From assembly GCF_000688655.1 (NCBI RefSeq), contig NZ_JIBO01000006.1:114244-120494 (forward strand): 6,251 bases of DNA, written 5' to 3'. How positions within the stretch are numbered: position 1 is the stretch's first letter; each line of letters opens with the position of its first letter. Shown piece after piece: positions 1 through 4,956 of the stretch. Below the pieces are notes generated by a model that made no database searches, was not told where the DNA came from, and was given only the letters and a program-made list of their open reading frames with translations. The position numbers and the translations under genes are program-made. This DNA is from Lonsdalea quercina subsp. quercina. GTDB taxonomy: Bacteria > Pseudomonadota > Gammaproteobacteria > Enterobacterales > Enterobacteriaceae.

Positions 1-976
1 TAATTTGACTCAAATTCGCGCGGCATATGGGTCGTTGCTGCACGAAGGCAACGATTTGGTAGTAACGGCATTGCCGCTCTATCACATCTTTGCGCTCCTT
101 GTGAACTGCCTGTTGTTCATCGAAATGGGCGGTCAGAACTTGCTCATCACCAACCCAAGAGATATTCCAGGGATGGTCAAAGAGCTAGCCCGTCATCCGT
201 TTACCGTTATCAGCGGCGTCAACACGTTGTTCAACGCACTCTTGAATAACGACGATTTTCATCGGCTGAACTTTTCGACGTTACGCCTGTCCGTCGGCGG
301 CGGCGCGTCGGTGCAGAAGGCGGTGGCAGAACGCTGGGAGGCGCTGACCGGCAATCATTTGCTGGAAGGGTATGGATTGACGGAAAGCTCGCCGCTGGTC
401 ACCGGCAATCCCTACGATATGCAGCAGTACACCGGCAGCGTCGGATTACCGATTCCATCGACGGAGGTCCGCATCGTTGATGAAAAAGCGAATGACGTGG
501 CGCTGGGCGAAGCGGGAGAGCTGTGGGTCCGGGGACCTCAGGTCATGAAGGGCTATTGGAATCAGCCGGAAGAAACGGCGGCGGTGCTGAAAGATGGGTG
601 GCTCGCCACAGGTGACATTGTCACTTCTGACGAGCAGGGGTTTTTACGCATCGTCGACCGTAAAAAAGACATGATTCTGGTTTCGGGGTTTAACGTCTAC
701 CCGAATGAGATCGAAGATGTCATCGTTCGTCATCCTGACGTAATGGAAGCGGCCGCGGTCGGCGTGCCGAGCGAGATATCGGGCGAAGCGGTGAAGGTGT
801 TCGTCGTACGTCGTCCCGGTAGCGCGCTGGAAACGGAGGCGCTAATTGCCCACTGCCGTCGCTATCTGACGGGGTATAAGGTGCCTCGCCAGTTCGAATT
901 TCGCGATGAATTGCCGAAATCTAACGTCGGCAAAATTTTGCGACGTGAACTTCGGGATCAAACCAAACCGTCCTAG
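1..976 (+). CDS. fadD: Long-chain fatty acid--CoA ligase FadD, 3' part (5' end outside window)
   Basis: This is the last 324 codons of a long-chain acyl-CoA synthetase, about 60% of the roughly 560-residue family length. The enzyme uses ATP and CoA to convert fatty acids to acyl-CoA at the inner membrane, coupling uptake to beta-oxidation. The reading frame is open at the left edge, so no start is visible, and the ATP-binding TGGTTG-type loop should lie just outside. Visible landmarks, counted from position 5, are the adenylate-binding motif [10 protein letters not shown] (about residues 121-130), the fatty-acyl-CoA synthetase signature from DGWLATGD to DRKK (197-221), the hinge stretch [13 protein letters not shown] (227-239), and the C-terminal PKSNVGK loop with its conserved catalytic lysine (about 310). 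The stop is TAG at 974-976. Similarity to E. coli FadD is high throughout. In E. coli the gene is repressed by FadR, but that promoter region is not in this window. rnd follows on the same strand, as in E. coli. Confidence 0.97.
   Translation, partial: NLTQIRAAYGSLLHEGNDLVVTALPLYHIFALLVNCLLFIEMGGQNLLITNPRDIPGMVKELARHPFTVISGVNTLFNALLNNDDFHRLNFSTLRLSVGGGASVQKAVAERWEALTGNHLLEGYGLTESSPLVTGNPYDMQQYTGSVGLPIPSTEVRIVDEKANDVALGEAGELWVRGPQVMKGYWNQPEETAAVLKDGWLATGDIVTSDEQGFLRIVDRKKDMILVSGFNVYPNEIEDVIVRHPDVMEAAAVGVPSEISGEAVKVFVVRRPGSALETEALIAHCRRYLTGYKVPRQFEFRDELPKSNVGKILRRELRDQTKPS
612..624. other. matS site (MatP binding), perfect consensus match
   Basis: GTGACATTGTCAC matches every position of the matS consensus GTGACRNYGTCAC. 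It lies inside fadD, spelled by the codons for Gly-Asp-Ile-Val-Thr within the TGD signature. MatP binds matS sites to condense the Ter macrodomain and link it to the division machinery. The match is seen directly; occupancy by MatP is inferred. A match this exact is expected by chance well under once per 100 kb. Confidence 0.8.
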
Positions 977-1165
977 GCTATTGTTATATCAGATTGTTTA
1001 CGGGTCGTTAGCAGGTTATGGTTTACCTCGTCACGTGTGCATTCCGTCATCCGCGATGGACGACCCGAATTAACCTGAATATGGATACACCGCGCGTCAA
1101 CCTTGAGTCATTGGGTTGCCGGTGTTTTGTCTTCGTACGATTTTCGATTTTGCGCTCTCATGCCT
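977..1165 (+). other. fadD-rnd spacer, noncoding
   Basis: No gene is seen here. The stretch has no clear Rho-independent terminator for fadD. It holds two inverted repeats whose arms interleave: CGGGTCGT (1001-1008) with ACGACCCG (1060-1067), and CAGGTTA (1012-1018) with TAACCTG (1071-1077). A promoter for rnd probably lies in its right half, because E. coli rnd has its own promoter. The best candidate I can see is weak: TTGGGT (1111-1116) and TACGAT (1136-1141), with a 19-base spacer. Confidence 0.4.
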
Positions 1166-1195
1166 GGCGCGTTGGCCTTTTCCGACGCGCCTTTT
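1166..1195 (+). promoter_or_regulatory. rnd leader hairpin followed by a U-tract
   Basis: A 10-bp GC-rich stem (GGCGCGTTGG at 1166-1175 with CCGACGCGCC at 1182-1191, one G-U pair) with a CCTTTT loop is followed by TTTT at 1192-1195. It looks like an intrinsic terminator yet sits 42 bases upstream of the rnd start. Work on E. coli rnd, as I recall it, describes the same order: terminator-like stem-loop, U-rich stretch needed for translation, Shine-Dalgarno, UUG start. The U-run here is shorter than the one I recall for E. coli. The hairpin is read directly from the sequence; its regulatory role is inferred from E. coli. Confidence 0.65.
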
Positions 1196-1224
1196 ATCGC
1201 CATGACCCTTGTTGGACATAACCA

Positions 1225-1230
1225 AGAGAA
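1225..1230 (+). promoter_or_regulatory. Ribosome-binding site that sets the TTG start of rnd
   Basis: AGAGAA lies 7 bases before TTG 1238. It supports the TTG over the in-frame upstream ATGs at 1202 and 1160. ATG 1202 has no purine-rich stretch in front of it, and ATG 1160 lies just before the leader hairpin. Confidence 0.55.
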
Positions 1231-1237
1231 TGATGTT

Positions 1238-2359
1238 TTGAATTATCAGTTGATCACTACCGATGCCGGGCTATCACAGGTTTGCGCGCAGGCGCGCGCT
1301 ACAACGCAGGTGGCGCTGGACACCGAATTTGTCCGGACACGCACTTATTATCCGCAGTTGGGACTGATTCAACTGTATGACGGCGAAACGCTGTCGCTGA
1401 TCGACCCGCTTCCAATCGAGGATTGGACGCCGTTTAAAGCACTGCTCGGCGACGCTGATGTGACCAAATTTCTGCACGCGGGCAGCGAAGATCTGGAAGT
1501 GTTCCTGAACGCGTTCGGCCGTGTGCCGACGCCGTTTATCGACACGCAGATTCTGGCTGCGTTTTTAGGTAAGCCGTTGTCCTACGGGTTTGCTGCGCTG
1601 GTGGCGGATTATCAGCAGGTGACGCTTGATAAAAGCGAATCCCGCACGGACTGGATGGCGCGTCCGTTGAGCCAGAAACAGTGCGACTACGCGGCGGCCG
1701 ACGTGTTCTACCTGTTGCCAATGGCCAAAACGCTGGTGGAGCAGACGGAGGCCAGCGGCTGGATGGATGCGGCGCTGGATGAGTGCCTGTTGCTGTGCCG
1801 CCGACGTCAGGACATTCTGGCGCCGGAACTGGCTTACCGCGAGATCAGCAACGCCTGGCAGCTGCGAGGCCGACAGCTGGCCTGTCTGCAGCGTCTGGCT
1901 GACTGGCGTCTGCGCAAAGCGCGCGAACGCGACAGCGCGGTCAACTTTGTCGTGCGCGAGGAGCATTTATGGCAGGTTGCACGCCATCTGCCGACGTCGC
2001 TGGGCGAGTTGGATTCGCTGGGCCTGAGTGGACCGGAGATCCGCTATCACGGCAAAACGTTGCTCGCACTCGTCGCGGAGACGGGGGAATTGAATGAGGC
2101 CGACTTCCCGCCGCCGGTAGCGAATCTGCTGGATTACCCCGGTTACAAGGCGGTATTCAAAGAGATCAAAGCGTTGATACAGGCGACCAGCGTCAGCAGC
2201 GGATTATCCGCAGAACTGCTGGCTTCTCGCCGCCAGATCAATCGTCTGCTTAACTGGTACTGGAAATTGTCCATCGGGGGGAATACGCCCGAACTGGTCA
2301 GCGGTTGGCGCAATACACTGTTCGGCGATGCGCTGCGGGCTATTTTGAACCGCGATTAA
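1238..2359 (+). CDS. rnd: Ribonuclease D
   Basis: RNase D is a 3'-to-5' exoribonuclease that helps trim tRNA precursors and other structured RNAs. From the TTG at 1238 the product is 373 residues and begins (M)NYQLITTD, colinear with E. coli RNase D (375 residues), whose start is also UUG. The DEDD catalytic set is complete: D28 and E30 in DTEFVRTRTYYPQL, D85 in HAGSEDLE, and Y151 with D155 in YAAADV. Two HRDC-type nucleic-acid-binding domains follow, at about residues 210-290 and 295-373, with the conserved stretches AVNFVVREEHLW and LLASRRQIN. The frame stays open upstream to 1103, but that extension would run through the leader hairpin and has no counterpart in E. coli. The rare start codon and structured leader suggest translation is deliberately held low. 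The gene converges with minE. Confidence 0.96.
   Translation: MNYQLITTDAGLSQVCAQARATTQVALDTEFVRTRTYYPQLGLIQLYDGETLSLIDPLPIEDWTPFKALLGDADVTKFLHAGSEDLEVFLNAFGRVPTPFIDTQILAAFLGKPLSYGFAALVADYQQVTLDKSESRTDWMARPLSQKQCDYAAADVFYLLPMAKTLVEQTEASGWMDAALDECLLLCRRRQDILAPELAYREISNAWQLRGRQLACLQRLADWRLRKARERDSAVNFVVREEHLWQVARHLPTSLGELDSLGLSGPEIRYHGKTLLALVAETGELNEADFPPPVANLLDYPGYKAVFKEIKALIQATSVSSGLSAELLASRRQINRLLNWYWKLSIGGNTPELVSGWRNTLFGDALRAILNRD
1597..1604 (+). other. Chi sequence GCTGGTGG
   Basis: Exact copy of the E. coli Chi octamer recognised by RecBCD, inside rnd, where it spells part of Ala-Leu-Val codons. Function depends on the host using the E. coli-type Chi, which is likely in Enterobacterales. 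Confidence 0.5.
1732..1739 (+). other. Chi sequence GCTGGTGG (second copy)
   Basis: A second exact Chi octamer on the same strand, 135 bases after the first, in the codons for Thr-Leu-Val-Glu. Frequent use of CTG GTG codons makes such copies common in high-expression-type coding sequence. Confidence 0.5.
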
Positions 2360-2360
2360 G

Positions 2361-2411
2361 GTCGGGGACGTTGCAGGTGTTGGCGTTGGCTGGCGTTGGC
2401 AACGTCCTGAC
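2361..2411. terminator. Long hairpin after rnd, terminator-like without a U-tract
   Basis: A perfect 9-bp inverted repeat, GGACGTTGC (2366-2374) with GCAACGTCC (2399-2407), is extended outward by a G-U pair, a bulged G and GTC/GAC (2361-2363 with 2409-2411). The 24-base loop contains a tandem duplication. The hairpin starts directly after the rnd stop. No T-run follows on either strand, so it could protect the rnd mRNA 3' end or assist Rho-dependent termination rather than act as a classical intrinsic terminator. Confidence 0.4.
2381..2400. repeat. Tandem duplication of a 10-bp unit
   Basis: TGGCGTTGGC occurs twice back to back (2381-2390 and 2391-2400). The last two bases of the second copy belong to the right arm of the surrounding hairpin, so the duplication lengthened the loop without breaking the stem. 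Confidence 0.9.
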
Positions 2412-2494
2412 ACCGCAGGAAAGGGCATCGGTCGCTTGAGGTGGCGTGCTGAGAGTGAGAGGGAACAACGACGGCAGATGATAATCGCCGCGAA

Positions 2495-2529
2495 CCGGCC
2501 CGAATGCGCTTAGCGCGTATCGGGCACGG
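2495..2529. terminator. Strong imperfect hairpin between convergent rnd and minE, REP-like
   Basis: GCCCGAATGCGC (2498-2509) pairs with GCGCGT and TCGGGC (2513-2518 and 2520-2525) around a TTA loop, with A2519 bulged and one G-U pair. Three more pairs (CCG 2495-2497 with CGG 2527-2529) sit outside a second bulged A, giving about 15 pairs. It lies just past the minE stop. The outline GCC-GATGCG and TATC-GGC recalls enterobacterial REP palindromes, but a single copy cannot establish that family. No U-tract follows on either strand, so a role as mRNA 3'-end stabiliser or bidirectional barrier is inferred. Confidence 0.45.
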
Positions 2530-2543
2530 CCGCGACGTGGTGG

Positions 2544-2813
2544 TTACTTCGGTGTTTCTTCCGCTTCCGGCAAGGTGACGTTTAGCTCCAGAACGGAAAT
2601 GTCGTCGCCTTTTTGTTCAAGCTGGACGGACACCATTTGCGGGTCAATCTGCACGTATTTGCAGATCACTTCCAGAATGTCTCGTTTCAACTGTGGCAGA
2701 TAATGGGGCTCGCTGTCCCCACGGCGCCGCTCCGCGACAATAATTTGCAGCCGTTCCTTGGCGATATTGGCTGTCGCTTTTTTGCGGGACAGAAAGAAAT
2801 CGAGTAAGGCCAT
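2544..2813 (-). CDS. minE: Cell division topological specificity factor MinE
   Basis: MinE forms the ring that stimulates MinD ATPase and drives pole-to-pole Min oscillation, so that MinC blocks FtsZ at the poles only. The product has 89 residues, one more than E. coli MinE, and is nearly identical to it. The N-terminal membrane-targeting helix [12 protein letters not shown] is residues 1-12, the MinD-contact segment with [11 protein letters not shown] is about 21-31, and the topological-specificity and dimer domain is about 32-89, with [14 protein letters not shown] and [12 protein letters not shown]. The ATG is 3 bases after the minD stop, so translation is almost certainly coupled to minD. 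It is the last gene of the leftward minC-minD-minE operon and converges with rnd. Confidence 0.98.
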   Translation of the reverse strand: MALLDFFLSRKKATANIAKERLQIIVAERRRGDSEPHYLPQLKRDILEVICKYVQIDPQMVSVQLEQKGDDISVLELNVTLPEAEETPK

Positions 2814-2816
2814 GGT

Positions 2817-3629
2817 TTACCCCCCAAAAAGTCGTTTGAGGAAGCTCTTCTTCTCTTCCTCGATAAAGCGGTAAGGGCGATCTTCACCCAGTAAGCGATC
2901 TACTGTGTCGGCATAGGCTTTACCGGCATCGGCCGAATCATCCAGGATCACCGGCTCGCCCTGGTTAGATGCGCGCAGCACCGACTGATCTTCGGGAATG
3001 ACGCCCAGCAGCGGAATACGCAGAATTTCCAGTACGTCTTCCATGCTCAGCATATCGCCACGACTGACGCGGCCCGGGTTGTAACGGGTCAACAGCAGAT
3101 GCTCTTTGATCGGTTCTTCGCCGCGTTCGGCGCGCCGTGATTTGGACGACAAAATGCCAAGAATTCGGTCGGAGTCACGTACGGATGAGACTTCCGGATT
3201 GGTGGTAATCACCGCTTCGTCGGCGAAGTAGAGTGCCATCAGCGCGCCGGTTTCGATCCCCGCCGGCGAATCGCAGACCACGAAGTCGAAATTCATTTCA
3301 TTCAGACCGTCCAGCACTTTTTCGACGCCTTCACGTGTCAGCGCGTCTTTGTCACGGGTCTGAGAGGCAGGGAGGATGTACAGATTTTCAGTGCGCTTAT
3401 CTTTAATCAGCGCTTGATTCAACGTCGCATCACCTTGGATGACGTTGACGAAATCGTAAACAACGCGGCGCTCGCATCCCATGATCAGGTCAAGGTTGCG
3501 CAGGCCAATATCAAAGTCGATGACAACTGTCTTTTTGCCTTTTTGGGCTAAACCGGTAGCAATGGCCGCGCTTGAAGTAGTCTTGCCAACGCCCCCTTTA
3601 CCCGATGTAACAACGATGATGCGTGCCAT
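2817..3629 (-). CDS. minD: Septum site-determining protein MinD (ATPase)
   Basis: MinD is the ParA/MinD-family ATPase that dimerises on the inner membrane when ATP-bound, recruits MinC there, and is released when MinE triggers hydrolysis. The product is 270 residues, the same length as E. coli MinD. It has the deviant Walker A motif GKGGVGKTT with signature lysine K11 and catalytic K16, switch I DFDIGLRNLD with D40, and switch II VCDSPAGIE (about residues 118-126, D120). The C-terminal amphipathic membrane-targeting helix, KKSFLKRLFGG, is intact. The start is supported by AAGGA (plus-strand 3637-3641) 7 bases before the ATG. It lies 21 bases downstream of minC and 3 bases upstream of minE, in one operon. 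Confidence 0.99.
   Translation of the reverse strand: MARIIVVTSGKGGVGKTTSSAAIATGLAQKGKKTVVIDFDIGLRNLDLIMGCERRVVYDFVNVIQGDATLNQALIKDKRTENLYILPASQTRDKDALTREGVEKVLDGLNEMNFDFVVCDSPAGIETGALMALYFADEAVITTNPEVSSVRDSDRILGILSSKSRRAERGEEPIKEHLLLTRYNPGRVSRGDMLSMEDVLEILRIPLLGVIPEDQSVLRASNQGEPVILDDSADAGKAYADTVDRLLGEDRPYRFIEEEKKSFLKRLFGG
2820..2825 (-). promoter_or_regulatory. minE ribosome-binding site inside the last codons of minD
   Basis: On the minus strand the sequence reads GGGGGG-TAA-ACC-ATG. The G6 run encodes the final Gly-Gly of MinD and serves as the Shine-Dalgarno for minE, 6 bases from its ATG. E. coli has the same layout with GGAGGA, as I recall it, so here the core has become a pure G homopolymer. 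Confidence 0.65.
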
Positions 3630-3650
3630 AAATGATTCCTTGATAAGGGC

Positions 3651-4334
3651 TTAGTCTAGAGTTTGTATGTTGAGAACATTGTCCAGCAGGTTGAGATTTA
3701 CCCGTGCAGCCTGCCCAAAAAAATCTTGCGGTATCTGGTCGCTGAGCCAATACCGGCCCGCGATGGATACCAACTCTGCGGCCAGATGGGTGCAGAAGAT
3801 CTGACTGTCAACGTCGCCAGAAACACCTGCCAGGGCACGGCCCCGCATCATGCCGTAAATGTGTATATTGCCGTCTGCGATAATTTCGGCGCCCGCACTC
3901 ACGCTGCTGGTGACGATGAGATCGCAGTTACGCGCATAAATCTGTTGCCCGGAACGAACGGGCGCGCTAATCACTTTGGTTTTCACCGGCTCCGGCGGCG
4001 GGGCGGCGGGTTCGGCGGCCCGCCGCTCTTTACCTTCGTTCAACAGTGGGAGACCTGCGCGGACGATAGCTTGTTTGAGCTGCTCGTCCTGGCAGCCGCT
4101 CACGCCGACCACACGCAGACCAGAAGCGGCAACAGCTTGCTGAAGCGTCACCCAATCGGTGTCGGCGGTCAGTGTTGAGACATTGATGACAACGGGCGCG
4201 TTTTTAAGAAACGCGGGAGCCTGTTCGATTTTTTCCTGCAGGGCTTGATAAATTACCTCGGGTTGAGATTCATGCAAATGAACCACCGATAAGGTAAAGC
4301 TGCTGCCTTTTAACTCAATTGGCGATTGTGACAT
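3651..4334 (-). CDS. minC: Septum site-determining protein MinC
   Basis: MinC is the division inhibitor that destabilises FtsZ polymers when MinD carries it to the membrane. The product is 227 residues (E. coli 231). The N-terminal FtsZ-inhibitory domain spans about residues 1-104 and opens with [20 protein letters not shown] Pro/Ala-rich linker follows at about 105-122 and is shorter than the one in E. coli, which accounts for most of the length difference. The C-terminal beta-helix domain, about 123-227, carries the conserved RSGQ motif (127-130) used in MinD contact, and the stretch [18 protein letters not shown] (153-170). The ATG matches the E. coli start, although its ribosome-binding site AGGA sits only 3 bases away. 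It is the first gene of the min operon, read divergently from ycgL. Confidence 0.98.
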   Translation of the reverse strand: MSQSPIELKGSSFTLSVVHLHESQPEVIYQALQEKIEQAPAFLKNAPVVINVSTLTADTDWVTLQQAVAASGLRVVGVSGCQDEQLKQAIVRAGLPLLNEGKERRAAEPAAPPPEPVKTKVISAPVRSGQQIYARNCDLIVTSSVSAGAEIIADGNIHIYGMMRGRALAGVSGDVDSQIFCTHLAAELVSIAGRYWLSDQIPQDFFGQAARVNLNLLDNVLNIQTLD

Positions 4335-4409
4335 CTATCCTGACTCAGTTTCGGCATCTTTAAACCCCAGAGTAACATTTAACTATGATATTCCAGAGCG
4401 CTATAAGCA

Positions 4410-4418
4410 TGTTATAGT
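4410..4418 (+). promoter_or_regulatory. Candidate ycgL promoter, extended -10
   Basis: TGTTATAGT fits the extended -10 pattern TGnTATAAT with one mismatch; no convincing -35 is seen 16-18 bases upstream. Transcription would start near 4425, inside the palindrome, with a leader of about 45 bases. Its TATA core is shared with a minus-strand TATAAC, so the two divergent promoters may overlap. Confidence 0.4.
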
Positions 4419-4420
4419 CA

Positions 4421-4434
4421 CCTGTATATACAGG
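4421..4434. promoter_or_regulatory. Perfect 14-bp palindrome between minC and ycgL, possible operator
   Basis: CCTGTATATACAGG is its own reverse complement. It sits at the predicted ycgL start point and across the predicted min -35, where a bound dimer could affect both genes. A second dyad, CTATAA (4401-4406) with TTATAG (4412-4417), lies 3 bases to its left. The half-sites CTGT and ACAG resemble a LexA box, but the central gap is 4 instead of 8 bases. The regulator is unknown. Confidence 0.5.
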
Positions 4435-4469
4435 CAATACACGACACCCATTTAATTTAGAGTAAAAAT

Positions 4470-4742
4470 ATGTTTTGTGCGATCTATAGAAGTAACAAAC
4501 GGGATCAGACATATCTCTATGTCGAAAAAAAAGACGATTTTTCGCGCATTCCTGAATCGCTGATGAAAAGTTTCGGCGCGCCGACTTTCGTGATGCTTTT
4601 ACCGTTGGATGGACGGAAAAAACTGGCTTCGGCAGATATCGACAAGGTGCGACAATCGCTTAAAGAACAAGGATTTTATCTTCAGGTACCCCCGCCGCCG
4701 GAAAACCTGCTAAATATACATCATGGGTCGATTGAAAAATAA
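4470..4742 (+). CDS. ycgL: YcgL family protein (small conserved protein of unknown function)
   Basis: The product is a 90-residue cytoplasmic protein of the YcgL/DUF709 family, a small alpha/beta domain found in gammaproteobacteria whose biochemical role I do not know. Conserved stretches are [20 protein letters not shown] at the N-terminus, [11 protein letters not shown] (about 22-32), LPLDGRKKL (about 44-52) and the proline-rich end [12 protein letters not shown] (about 70-81). E. coli YcgL is annotated longer, but here an in-frame TAG at 4458-4460 excludes any extension, so translation starts at the Met of MFC. TAGAG (4458-4462) lies 7 bases before the ATG as ribosome-binding site. The gene is divergent from minC. 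In E. coli ycgJ and ycgK lie between minC and ycgL and are absent here. No cysteine cluster, signal peptide or membrane segment is seen. Confidence 0.95.
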   Translation: MFCAIYRSNKRDQTYLYVEKKDDFSRIPESLMKSFGAPTFVMLLPLDGRKKLASADIDKVRQSLKEQGFYLQVPPPPENLLNIHHGSIEK

Positions 4743-4757
4743 TAGGGTTATTATTTT
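4736..4757. terminator. AT-only hairpin at the end of ycgL
   Basis: AAAATAATA (4736-4744) and TATTATTTT (4749-4757) form a perfect 9-bp inverted repeat around GGGT, and include the ycgL stop codon. The T-run would suit intrinsic termination, but a stem with no G-C pair is weak. A second weak candidate follows: AGTCAG (4808-4813) with CTGACT (4834-4839), then TTTATT, with a 20-base loop. Confidence 0.35.
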
Positions 4758-4900
4758 CGGACAATACCTTATCGCCAGCAGATATTAATGAGCTAGTAAC
4801 GAAAAATAGTCAGGTCGCAAATTAATCTACGTACTGACTTTTATTCGGACTGCATTTCATTTCCTGATTTTATATACAGTGTTTGCCGGTTTAATTGTTT
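4743..4900. other. AT-rich spacer after ycgL, no gene seen
   Basis: Stop codons are frequent in all forward frames, and no protein similarity is recognised. Apart from the two weak hairpins noted after ycgL and a LexA-like box, nothing is identifiable. A -10-like TATATA (4871-4876) lies within the LexA-like box but lacks a good -35. Confidence 0.5.
4862..4881. promoter_or_regulatory. LexA-like box, one half-site imperfect
   Basis: CTGA-N8-ACAG (4864-4867 and 4876-4879), with the AT-rich centre TTTTATAT, fits the LexA pattern CTGT-N8-ACAG except for one base in the left half. The flanking bases, TC before and TG after, also deviate from the TA/TA consensus. It lies 60 bases upstream of the small ORF. 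One match of this quality is weak evidence. Confidence 0.2.
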
Positions 4901-4956
4901 ATCCGTCCTTATTGGACTTATCTGAGGGACCTTTTCCCTTATGGATAAAGACGGAT
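4901..4956 (+). promoter_or_regulatory. Two-part hairpin covering the small ORF's ribosome-binding site and ATG
   Basis: The outer stem pairs ATCCGTC (4901-4907) with GACGGAT (4950-4956). The inner stem pairs TTATCTG (4918-4924) with TGGATAA (4942-4948), five Watson-Crick and two G-U pairs. Past a two-base bulge it continues as AGGGA (4925-4929) with TCCCT (4935-4939) around a 5-base loop. AGGGA is the only plausible Shine-Dalgarno for ATG 4941, and UG of that ATG is itself paired. In RNA this would strongly limit translation start. No T-run follows, so it is not an intrinsic terminator. Confidence 0.45.

Larger units (their letters stand above)
4409..4437 (-). promoter_or_regulatory. Candidate min operon promoter
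   Basis: On the minus strand TTGCCT (4432-4437) is a 4/6 match to the -35 hexamer. With a 17-base spacer the -10 is TAACAT (4409-4414); with a 15-base spacer it is TATAAC (4411-4416), a better hexamer at a worse distance. Either would give a minC leader of roughly 65-75 bases. The 14-bp palindrome at 4421-4434 lies in the spacer and overlaps the -35. Confidence 0.4.

Noticed and set aside
1018..1221. 67-codon open frame in the fadD-rnd spacer
   Set aside because: No recognisable protein, no ribosome-binding site, and it overlaps the rnd leader structures in another frame.
1103..1237. In-frame 45-codon N-terminal extension of RNase D
   Set aside because: The extension would be encoded by the leader hairpin and T-run. 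The E. coli protein starts at the position matching TTG 1238, which also has the better ribosome-binding site.
3078..3085. GTTGTAAC resembling the core of a Tus-binding Ter site
   Set aside because: Only the core octamer fits; the flanking bases do not match the Ter consensus, and the sequence is explained by conserved MinD codons.
3663..4178. 171-codon open frame on the plus strand opposite minC
   Set aside because: It is wholly antisense to a well-conserved minC in a GC-rich stretch, has no recognisable protein motif, and is best explained as a by-product of minC codon usage.
4421..4434. CCTGTATATACAGG as a LexA or lux-type box
   Set aside because: The half-sites resemble both, but the central gap is 4 bases. 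LexA needs 8, and lux-type boxes are 18-20 bp overall, so dimer geometry would be wrong.
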